NCBI GenBank assembly: GCA_900660155.1
Contig: CABFPE010000115.1
Coordinates: 1,314,778-1,378,777 of the forward strand
DNA length: 64,000 nucleotides
Direction: 5' to 3'
Source of the DNA: Hofstenia miamia
Lineage: Eukaryota > Xenacoelomorpha > Acoela > Hofsteniidae
Within the stretch, counting starts at the first letter, position 1. Each line of letters begins with the position of its first letter. Below the pieces are notes generated by a model. The model was not told the DNA's origin, did not search any database, and saw only the letters and a program-made list of their open reading frames with translations. This document shows positions 12,239-25,000 of this stretch, in pieces. The translations under genes and the position numbers were made by a program.

Positions 12239-15200
12239 GTATTTGCATTTCCTTTACAATTAATGTACACAGATATTCGAATAGTCAACTATCAAAAACA
12301 TTTCTGTATAATTATGTCCATTTGCTGATGCTATATTCTTAATATACTAGTAAGAAAAAGTAAATATCCACATTTTTAGGAAGAATTTTTGTAAAAATAT
12401 GGCAAAGAATTCAATCCATTACTAATAACATATTGAACTTAATGTCAAGTAAGTTTTTGACATTATGTAAACTACAAAACGCTATTGTAAATAAATTGAT
12501 ATTATCCGCATTATATCAATTTTAAATACTTAGACCAAAGCGTAAAAATGTATGGGGTGATATCACATCCATCATAATCCCTACCGTCGACCTCTGCGTT
12601 TAAGGTCCTATGTTCCACCTAAAAAATATGCATGCATATTTATCATAATTGATGATCCATATAAATACATATAAATATACATAAATTTTTAATAAGAAAA
12701 TCACTGTATTGTCGTATTGAAATTTTCGTTCATTCGGTATTCGTGTACATGTATTACGAAAAATTTCATTGTGTAGATATTTTATATTTTCGTGCACTCG
12801 TGTATTTTGTTACATCTATATATATCAAAGAAAATATATTGATCTTCAGTTTTGTAAGTTGGAATGCATTTATAAGGCAAATTCCCAGGAATTATAAGAG
12901 AACCTAGCACAGTGCACAAACTATTTTAACTCATTTTTTCAATTTTCAAGCTTAAGTAGATCCCACCTGTTGCAAGATCGGAGACGAAATACTTCAGACT
13001 TTTCTCAGGAATATGACTCTAATTTAATTTCTATTAGTTTATTTTGTGTATCTTCGGCCAAATACTCGTGTATTTAGAGTAATGACAAATTTAAATGAAT
13101 ATTTGATACACATATATTGTACAAATACTATTCTACATCAGGCAATACTTATTTGTAAATATGAGCTGAAATATATATGTTGTGTATTGTATATTATAAT
13201 TTTAGGCAGATCAGATGTAATATTCGAATTCAAAAAAGTGAGTAAGACATACAATACTTCCTTCAGTCTTCCTATGATTGATCCAGTAGTTGTCACCGTT
13301 GTCAGACAGAAGACATTCCTAGATCAAATGTTACGGTACATTTCAATAACCGTTATATACATTTCCATGATAATGATGGGAGCGGAATTCAATATTAAAC
13401 TTATGCAGAGAATCATGGATAAACCAGCAAGCATTGGCATAGCTCAAGTAACCAATATGCTTGTTCAACCCTTGGTAGGTATTTTTATCTCTTACTAAAT
13501 ATTCATATTTCAACGTATAATGAATAATTATTTCTAAGGCAGTATATTAACTTCAAAATTTAGAAAAGAAGTTTATATTATTGAGACTAAATATGTATTG
13601 AAATTTGCATTGTAAATTATCGTTATCAATACTTCTATAGTTTGCATTTTTTGAAATTTATGTATTTGCAAATATTCTGCTGTCCTGTTTTTCCATACAT
13701 ATAATTTATTTTCAGTGTGATGCTAGCGGGAAGTTCTCGCTATATCTTTAAAACAATTACGCCATGCTTTGAATAAGCTTTGCCTGTACTGATGCACTTT
13801 CTGCTCCAAATTCTCACCCTTATTATCAGATGATTACTGTCTCCAGAACTTTCTCAAATAGCTTGCAGTTTTAACTTACCTCAGCTACTGAGAGCTATCA
13901 TTAGAACTCTACCCACTTTGGTATTCCTAATTCATCCAAGACTCACTTATAACTCTTCGCATTGCTCCTAGTATTCTACTTGCTACTGGGACTATCTCAA
14001 CGACCACAATCTCTTTATTTGCTATGCTCTACCCTATGCTTGACCATCTTATATTTTTCATTGCTTTCTACTATCATGTGCTTATGTTCATGCTACTTGT
14101 CTCCTGCTCTTCAAAAATGCTGCTGGTATTTTCCCATGAACAATTGTGAATTTCTTCAACCAGTAGCCATAGTACCTAATTTCTGCCGGTTATCTACTAG
14201 TTATTCATTTTCTTTAGAGCAACTTCCAACCTTACAATCTGACCACTTTATCTTCTCATCTAAGCTTTTCTTGACCTTCACAAATTTATTTCCGATTCTT
14301 AACTTCCCCATATCCTTACTCAAATTCTTACCGCACCTTAGGCAATGCTTTAAGAAAATATTCTCTTATTGAAATACCAGTTTCTGTTGAAGAAATGTGC
14401 AAAAGAATTTTACATATTGGTAATGCATACATGTTTAGGCTGCCTACCTTATTGGAATTTCTTTGAGAATGCAGTCTACACAAATCTTATATTTGATCAT
14501 GGTTGGTTGTTGTCCTGCAGAAGGAAATTCCAACATGATGGCCATGATAATGGATGGGGAAGTCACGTTGAGTTTTGTCATCACCTTTATGAGCACAATC
14601 ATGTCAATGGGTAAGTCATTTTCTTTATCAATTCGAAGTCGTGTCGTTTTATTGACTAATATGGACTTCTGTTAGACCAAAAACCCCTAAGTTGTCGGAC
14701 GGACTTCCAAAATATTCATAATTCATACTATTCTTAGGTTTATCATTATTCTTTAAAATATCTTCCATAAAACATGTCCTTATGAACAATATGAACAACT
14801 TGTCATAGCATCTTCATATTCACAAATTCTAATTTTTTGAGCACGCTTTTTTTGTTGTTTTGTTCCGGTGTAATGCTGTTGTTCTATACTGAAGCAGCGT
14901 ATTCAATTGATGGTCTCATAAAGGTTTTATATATGGTAACAATATGTTTACTTGGAATTTTACTTCGTTTTAATTGACGCAATTAATTTTCGTGACTTTC
15001 TTTGTTAGGTATTCTATATGACTATACCACATTACCTTGGCTTGTATTCTTCAACTATTTTATGTTTATCACTGCAGTGTTTTGTTTCACCAATTATGAA
15101 CTGTTTGTACAACGTTTTCTCGTTTTCTGAAATTATGGATTCAGCTCGTTTAGGTGGTATCACTGAGTAGAGTCATCAATATATTGGGCGTGGAATTTGT

Positions 15201-16973
15201 AATTTATTAATAGGGTATTTATGAATAAGGTTCCTATCCATGACCAATTTTTGTACCTTGTGATATACCAAAGACTGCTTAAAATATTTTCACCACTTTC
15301 AAAGTAGAAAACGTACCATCAGGTAGGCTTAGGCTACTCTTTGTGTGCGTTTGTATAAAAGGGTTAATATCCACTTCACTATCGATGGATCTTCGCCTAT
15401 GTTTATTTTGCTTTCGTTCTCGGCAGAGGTTCCCCTTTTAGCATTAAATTTCGATTATTACCTAGAAATATACTGAGTCAAAGTGATAGAAAAAAGATGG
15501 CCACCCAACTGAATAATTGCAGCAAAAAGTTTGTTTACTTTTAAGAAGAATTTTCTATGAAGCACAAATGTAAATTTGCTCTAAGATTTCGAATGAATTA
15601 GATAACATAGCTTCTGAATAGTTTGCAAGCGATCGCAAATTTTAGCTGACCATAAAATTTAAATATGAAAGACGGGCCTAACAAAATTTACCCATCACTG
15701 CTATCAAATACAGCTAGCAAAAATTCTTTACTGTATGCAGTCATCACTGATGAATTAATTGTCTAAATTTAACAATGAGTCTGTGCTATCTAACGAATTG
15801 GAATTCTATCTATATGAACAGTTTATTTTTTATCCCTGCCTAGTCCTTGTTCCTCGTTTTCCTAAAGGGTCTCAATAAACCATGCCCTGTGCAACAAAAC
15901 TCGTCAAATTTGTCTTCTATTTGTACATAAGTTGAACTTTGTTATATTTTACAATGAATTCAATTATTATCTGTTAAAATGCTATTTCTAGTGTAAACTA
16001 TTATATTCTAAAACAAGGAAACGCTTAAGCTTGCTATGTCTTCAATTTAATAACCATCTGTGAATTTACGTGTGCACAAGGAATTGTGGGTTAACTAATT
16101 AACAGTAGGAGTTATATTTTACACAAACTCATAACTATAATTTTCTTTGCTTATTAAAGCTTTAGTTTTAACAATAAATTTAGCATTTTTACAGTAAGAC
16201 AATCTAACATAAATTCCCGTTTTGTAATATACAACAAATTACTTAAATTTTAAAAAAATATATAATTCAATTGCAATTACATTCCTAAACAATAAATTTG
16301 TGAGATTTTGATTTTGAATATTCTATAGTTAATTAATATTAGTAAAGAATCATTTAGGCTGGATGCCGTTGAACCTCTTCACATATTCAAACTGGCTTCC
16401 TAAGACTGAAATATCATCTGTTGATGAAATAGAGATACCATATGGTCGCATGGTTATTAATCTTGTTGAAATTCTCATTCCGATTTTGTGTGGAATGCTT
16501 TTAAGATACTTTTCACCAACCATTGACAAAAGATGGAAAACTAAATTTCGATATTTCGTTGCTGCCTCTATAGTTTTCAACACCATCACAATTACCTTTG
16601 TTAATCGCTTCATATTCCACTTTGTAACTCTGAAAATGTTAATAGCCTGCACTCTTTTGCCATTAGTGGGCTTCACAGTTGGTGCTCTTGTTACATTTAT
16701 TGCCAATCAATCTACAACATCCATCAGAACTGTTCTGTTTGAAACAGGTTTGCAGGTAAGGAAATGGTAAAGAATAGCATTGAAAATATTGAAACAATTT
16801 TCAAGTGACTACCATAGTATAATTATTGATTGTTTTAATTTAAAATTTTGCAAATTCAATCATTTTTGATGGAGGTAGAAAAATTTGCAATTTAGGATAA
16901 AATCTAGTCGAATATTGGATTTCAATACCAGTTGTAGAAATTTCCAATATTTACTTTTAAAAACATTGGAGGA

Positions 16974-17009
<36 letters not shown>

Positions 17010-17171
17010 CGAATAACTGTTCTACAGTCAAGTAGGAAGCCCTNTTTCTCTATTTACAAATGCTTGGGTGTCTTAATATATAATGCGTATTTACAATATA
17101 TACAAACATTAAAACAACTATCAAATACAAAAGGCGCATGATCTGGCCTATAAATACCAACAACTACCAAC

Positions 17172-17207
<36 letters not shown>

Positions 17208-19018
17208 CGAATAACTGTTCTACAGTCAAGTAGGAAGCCCTAATAATTTTGCATCAAAAATATTCAGCGATAAATATTATAAATTCTGATTATCCGAACA
17301 AGATATATTTTCCAAAATTTACTATTCTTCATTTATGATTTCTAAAGTAATTCATGTCTAAGACACTTTAGATATTCGAAGAAGAGAGATCAATACTTCT
17401 TTTGGCAACTCCAATATATATTCTTATCTGAATCGAGTGAATTTAATACAGTCCATTAGATTTATGCCCCAATACATCTACCAATTTTTACGCTTTTCTT
17501 AACAGTTTACATTGATACCACACATAGATTTCTTTGCAGCTAACCCTGGACTTCCAACATTTATATATTAATATTTATATATTTCAGCTTGGTTAGAGAA
17601 ATTGTATTTGTTTTTTTCCACTTCATGTCATTCTGTACTTGAAGATTTACTACACATTTATAAACATCATGCGCTTCACAGCATAAGTTTATATAATTAG
17701 TTATAGTTTTTACTGTTGCAAAATCATTTATAGATAGTTTTATATTTTCTTCACTTTTTATTTATTAGTGAAGCTCTGAAGTGTGAATTTTGAATTAAGA
17801 AACCTATTTTTTCAATGTCATATTTCTAAGACATGTTACATTTTTGCTGAAAGTTTTAATAATAATTTTTAATGATGTATGCGAATTACTCTGAAGTTTA
17901 TGGAACGAAAAATGCAAGGTAGTTCTCATATGTTCTACACCAGGTCTGAAAGTATATAGCTTGTGAACTTCCCCTTTTTTATACCAAACATAGAGATGAT
18001 AGTCTTTGAAAATCATTGAAGTCATGGCTTTTTACAAAATTTGTAACTAGTTATTAAAGTTTGCGTTTAACCTAGTACATTTTGCACAAATTTATGAAAT
18101 TTATTTAGGATGCATATCTCGTAGTTTTAATAATTCACAGTTTGAGAGATGGTCCATCCCAAGATCTTCAGAGCGTTATTCCACTGCTTACAGCTGATAT
18201 GTCACATATCATTGCCATCATCTTGTATATTATTCACAAGTGCGCAGTTCACTATTGGCCTCCTTATAAAACACGAGTAGAAAAGGATTGTCAACTCTTA
18301 GATCGCATCATTGCAGAAATGGAAAACCATGAAGACAGTTACAAGTTAGTTCAAATGTTCAAATTATTATTTGTGTATATCCATTAAATTCCATATATTA
18401 TAAACATTCCTACTAGTATCTAAGCATTTCTAAGATTCTTAATACTCTTACTATGATTCTGAAAACTATTAGTTATCAAAAAATAATATTATAATAGTAA
18501 TATTTTTATTTCTAGGAGATTCTGCTCAAAATTTGTATATATTTGTAATAATATTTTTGATACCAAAGTAAGCTAAAATAATTTCTATTTTTCTTCTTTT
18601 CACAAGTCATTTCTGCTCTTTGAAGAAATTATGTTTATTAATTATATATATATATATATATAAGATATTAACCAATTCGGCTATAAACTACCGACGCTTT
18701 GTTATTTTTAATGGAAAGTGTAGAAACATCCCTAAAGTCTAAAGAGACAACAATTGTAACGGTAGCTTTTCTCGATTATAGTAGTGCATACAATACGGTG
18801 CTGCAAAATAAGTTGCTTAAGGAGGTACCCCCACCGAAAATCAATTTTCTCAGATTTGAGGTTATGTTAAAAAACAATGATATGCATGTAATAACCGAAG
18901 GTTGTAACGATGAAAAAACAAAATTTCAGAGGAATCGGAAATTTGGTTGCCATAGGAACCTAATACAAATAAATAAAAGAATATACTTTGTGGCAAATTT
19001 TTTCAGGTGATGTGAATC

Positions 19019-19062
<44 letters not shown>

Positions 19063-22000
19063 TATAACATTTATATATCATATTAAATCTAATTAGGGGC
19101 CCTATGCAACCATAGGGAGATTTTGTGCAATTTATGAAATGATAAGTAGTAGCATGCATAAATTTGCATTAAATATGCGTAAATCAATTTTCTAAAAAAT
19201 TAAAGACATAACATAAAAAATGATTCTGTAGTTGCATAGACTAATGGGTGTAGAATATACATGCCAAATTTGATGTTGGTACTCTTTTCCTTCTTGAAGA
19301 TTTCTTTGCCAAAAATATGCAAAATGTAATAAAGCGAAAAATGGAGAAAAACACAGTTAAAGTGCATTTTTGAACAAAATTGAGCCAAAATTGTCAGATA
19401 TTTTTACATTTTTTATGAAATTTGGATGTATTTTCTGAAAAATTATTTTGGATATGTTTAAAGAAGTATATTTTGACTAAGTTTAATAAATAGAAAAAAT
19501 GTTACAATTTATAGTATTTTGGCAAAATTTCTGTGGGGGACCCCTTAATAAGCTATACTTGCTGCTGTGGTTAGCGAAATTTTGAAAAAATCATACCTTT
19601 TTGGCTTCAATCAAAGTATTAAATAAAGATGTAACAAACTTTCAGATAAAATTAATGTGAATGTATTAGTACCGCAAGGGGACCACTGTCTGGTATGGTA
19701 TTCATATACCTAGCAAATGAAATCTATAACGAGCAAATCATATGTCCTACAAAATCAAAAATTATAAAATATTCTGATGACACACGCATCACAGGAGACA
19801 TTTCACTGTCATCGTGTGAAAGTGATGATATTTGTTTCACACATAATCTTGCCGATATAGTTCGGCAAAGCAATCCCATTGTAAATTAAAAGAAATCTGC
19901 TATTCTATGTTTTAGCCATTTCAACATTAAAAACCCAAAATTGCTATTAATTGTTAATAACAAACACGTTGTAAAATATGGAATTTTCCTTGATGAGTAA
20001 AATCAAATATCTTGGTGTAATGCTAAACAAGAATTTCAATTGGAATAATCATGTGAAAGTGGTTATAAAGAAAGCATATAAGTGTATTCTATCATTTGCA
20101 TTTTTAATTGAATACCTATCCTTTAGTAAAAAGTTGCTAATTTTTAAGATGTACGTAATTCAATTATACACATATGCTTCTGTTGCATGGTCAATAGTTA
20201 TCACAGAAAGAAACAGAAAAGATCTTGAAAAACCTCTAAAACTGTTTGCTACATTAACAAAATCTATTAACAACGCTTACTATGGAGTATTTAAGAAATA
20301 TACAAACAAGATATATGAGGACAAACCTCATCCACTGCATATAAGCATCATTTTTTCGAAACATCAGACGAAGACAAACGAAAGTTTTGAGGGGTCGTGT
20401 TTTACCTTAACCCTCAAATCAACTCGTTATTGCTTTTAATCCAAAAATGGGTGGTTGCTAAATTTCATCACAATAAACATTTATGATCAAGACTGCATTT
20501 ATTTTTGATTTTACATGTAATACATTGTAAGTACCGAAAATAAACGTTTAAGAAATTGTTTGGAAATTACAAAATAATTTATGGAACTTTTCTACAGGCC
20601 CGTGATTGCATTTGAAATTTAGGGGCCATATTGCCCCGCAAAGTTAGATAAATTAATCATAGTTTTACTCATATGAAATAGTTTCACACTTTTTCATTGA
20701 ATTTTTAAATAAAATGGCATTAGTATTGTATATATTTCAACTAAAATATATTCACTTTAACCTAGTTACAGAATATTAGAATTAATACTATGGAGTTTTG
20801 TATCCAGGGTGACAAGAGGAAGGGGGCCCAGTGGCCAAACAGGGAGGGCCATGCCCCTCGCCTTCCCTACTCACGGCCCTGCTTTTCTACGAAATATGAG
20901 TCATATATCTATTTGAGAGTTAAGAGAAAGTACTATTAAAAACAGTTTTAAGTAACCTTACAACAACAAAGAACTTTGAAAAAGTCATTTTGGAGGTCAT
21001 GTGAAGTTCACTAATTCTATATATTAAATTTTCAAAAAGTAACCGCTTACTACTAATAATATAATTAAGCTACAAAACATTAAGAAATTGCAATGCAAAT
21101 TTGCACCTATTTTGCCTAAAGACATTCTTCTTACCGTTTGAAATTTTAATTCGTGAATTTTTTGCATAAATAAAAATTTACTTAATCATACTTTGCAAAA
21201 ACTATTCAAATCTTTTAGTTTCAAAACTACAAATTTTAGGAACAAAGCAGATGAACAGGAGATTGATGAGTCCAACGAAAATTTCATAGAAAACGAGCAG
21301 CCTCGGATGAACGGCTCAACCACTCTCTACGAAGAAGAAGTTGTTGAAGCGGAAGAAGAAATCAAAATGACCTCATCCCATAAAATGGGCCTAGTATTTT
21401 ACAATGATAGCCTACAAAGCAGTACATCAACACCTTCGCCAAGATTTCATAACAATGCTATTCACAGCGCAAGTATGTTTCCAGTCTCAAAGCTATTTTT
21501 AGAAATTCGTAATAACACCCATTTTACATTTAATTTTGCAGTGTACTCATGTCACTTTACATCATCTAAATTAATATTGCGCACATGTTGCTACTACGAA
21601 TGAATTGTTTACTCTCGCGCATCAAGGAATTTTAATTGAAATTCAAATTAGCTAACATAGTATTTTTGCAAACAATGAAACAACTTTGGTCTATAAAAAC
21701 TGGCTTGCAGTTAATAACGGGTGTTCACTAGAAATTTGGAATATTTGAAAATACTCCAGGAAAATGAAATGGTAAAATTTAGAGTGAAATTCAATGTATG
21801 TGACATATATTTGTAATCAATATTTTGTTTTGTAGGCCTTAGAATCTGTTGCTTATCACGCTAAAAGCAATATACAAAAACTTAGATAAGAAGATCGCAG
21901 ATCAGTTGTCATACAATAACTGATTGATCATCCTGAGGCTTCCACGTAGAGTGTGGCTCTAAAGTTCAAACAGCTCAACATACCTCAATCTTCCGTGTAC

Positions 22001-25000
22001 AACATTATCAAGAATTAGAAAGTAAGAGGCGAAATTGCAAAAAGTAGCGGCTTAGGAAAGCAATCTGAAAAGACGACTCCACAGTTGAGGAAAAAATGGT
22101 TAAAAACAAAGGCCTGTCTCAAAGAGAAATATCAAAGAAATTTTAGATTTCTTTTGGCTATGCTAACAAAATATTGAAAGAAGGGGGCATATCCGCCTCT
22201 AAGAGTGCAAAGAGGCCTCATGCAACTGAGAAACAAATTAAAGCTCAGCGATTACGGATTGGCCGTCTTACCGAAAGTTTTTGTCAATAGGTGATAGCAA
22301 CCCTAGTTGTGTTCTTGGTGATAAAAGCTACTTTACCCTATCTCATAACAGCATAGCTAGCAACCAGTATTATTATTCCACGTCAACGATCGGCGCTAGT
22401 GGTAATGTCACATACGATTCACAGAAGAAATTAGAGACGAAGGTCCTAGTCTGGATTGCTGTGAGTGATTCAGGAATTGGAAAGACATACATTTATCCTT
22501 CAAATCTTGCTGTCAATAAGGAAATTTATTCTGATAAGTGCATTCGCAAATTTCTGCTCTCATTTCAGGAAGCCAACCATGCTGACAGCAACTACATATT
22601 TTGTGCCAAAAAACATGAGCCCTCAATGCCTACCACACTTGAGATCAATTGAGGACTTTTTGTCTATCTTCAAAAAAGACGTTTATAAGCATAATGGGCA
22701 AGAGGAGACTTGGATCAACTCAAAAGAATTAAATACTGCTTGAGGAAAATGGACGCAAATGCTGTACGTGCCATGATGACCAATGTGAAAAGTATGTTGA
22801 GAAAGGCAAGAGAAAAATGTCTTGATTTTTTGCTTCATTGATATGTTCTAATTCACTGACATCTATTGTTAAATTTTTATTGTCATTTAGTTATTGTAAT
22901 TGTGTCGTTTAACTTTTATAATGTGTTTAGGACTATTCCAAATGTCTAGTGAGCACCCGTTATCATTTTGAGTATTTATAATATGCATGCTAAGCTTGGG
23001 TATTACGAGGCAAGTGTTTATAGAACATGGTATTTACTTGTTCTAATCACATGGGGCTTTAGCCTGGGACTTAACATTTTCATCAAACTTAGACAATACA
23101 ACAAATTGGGACAAAGAATTTCATTCCCCTATAACTTTACCCCTCATGGGTTCCCTTGCTCTGTTTTTCGGAAAAAACTTGGAAGAATATGAGTGTAACT
23201 GGGGTTTTCCATTGCCTAATTTAATTAGTCATAATTTTTGCCAATTTTTTCCTAATTAGACGTAATGCAGGAGACTAATAGGAGAACAGGATATTTTATA
23301 GAATTTGAATGGGATGGGAATGAAACTATGACTTAGGGTAAGTTCAGCTTGCTTTGGTCAATTATAGAGGTGCAGTTCGCATTACGGCAGTGTTTTAGAA
23401 ATCCATGGACTGGTGCAGTGAAGTGAATGAATGTTGATGGGTTGACATAAACTTAAAGCATAGTGGTTTAAAAGTGTCCATAGAGTTAGGTACTGAAACC
23501 AGAAATGTTGGTTTTAATCGACCCTCAATGTTTGGTATTTAAACTTGATGGTATTGCCTGTTATTTAGATTGTCTTAATTATTTTCCTTCCCAATCCAAT
23601 ATCAAACCAATTTTAGATGACTTTATTCAGAGTTGGTGGTTCGATTCGATACTTGAAAATTCAATATGAAAAGTAAAAAAAAACGTTTATAAATTGAGCA
23701 GCACTGAATCAAAATTTATTGTTGCGTGCTTGGTAACATTTTCCCCAGTTGTACAAATGAATAACCTGTGATCTCCCAAGTATGCCCACAAAAAGAAGTA
23801 GATGAGCAAACACCAAGAACTAAAACTTATGACATAAACTTGACAGAGTAAACATGACAACTGCAATCTTAGTTATCAGTTGAACGGCGAGTAATCGCAT
23901 CTTCTGGTAATTGTTGTGAAAATCGATATAGAAAAGTAGTTTAAATTGAAAAGATTGCAGTTGTCATTTTTCCAGCAAATAGTAGATATTGCAGTATCTA
24001 CATAGTGAAATTGCTTGAATTTATTCTATACCATTCACAGATTTTGTAAATTTGCTATTTCTGTTTCACCAATGGAGCAATACTTAAACGAGATCTTATG
24101 GAGAAAAATTTCTTTATAAAAATTGCTCAAATTTTATTATACTGGTAATTAGTTCGTGATTTTTAATATTTGTTAAAAATGCTTTTCTCATTTCCGCTTA
24201 CGTCTATGTGTCCAAAACTGTTATATTTTAAGAGGTTGGTAAGCGTGAGATCCAAAGTCTCCATTTTGTTTGAGGTGGCAATCAAATATTTCAAATGACT
24301 TTCTCAATATAGATTTCTCATTTGTTAAATATTCACGTATTATTCAGTTTATCAGCAGATTTTAATCACAGTTTTTATGATTTTTGTTGGTGTTCTTCAT
24401 AGGGTTCCATTATTTAGGTATGAGTTACCTTAACATTTTAGGGAAGTCTATTTTTAGCCTGGATTATGCGAAGAACTATTAAGAGACTGTTACAAGACAG
24501 CAAAGAGAAGTAGCTAAATTGCAACCGAATTAGAATTTAAAGTCTCATCCTATAAAAGGACTCCTGCAACTAACACCCAACAATGAATGTGGCTGGAATC
24601 AATACGACACTTTCTCATTCATCAGCGAAAGATGATACATTTGCAGCTAATATTGATAAAATCTCAATTGAAAATGAATCTTGTTTTGATAACAAATTAC
24701 TGACATTTTGAAAGCAACAAAATCATGCCCAATTCTCATCCATGTACTTTCTGATATCAGCAATGATGCAATATATATATATATATATATATATATANNN
24801 NNNNNNNNNNNNNNNNNNNNNNNNNNNNNNNNNNNNNNNNNNNNNNNNNNNNNNNNNNNNNNNNNNNNNNNNNNNNNNNNNNNNNNNNNNNNNNNNNATA
24901 TATTATAAATTTAAAATTTAAAACCCTTATTATAATTCCCACATAATATTTATCCAAAAAATAACTTTCTATGCACGGTCAATTAAATTAGCTATATTAT

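Noticed and set aside
16350-16706. 118-codon minus-strand ORF opposite SLC10 exon 4
   Set aside because: A shadow of the coding exon on the other strand; the + strand frame carries the SLC10 motifs and consistent splice phases.
19085-19560. Possible hAT-like insertion splitting the LINE remnant (GGGGCCCTATG .. GGGGGACCCC)
   Set aside because: The two ends are not convincing inverted copies and no 8-bp duplication was found.
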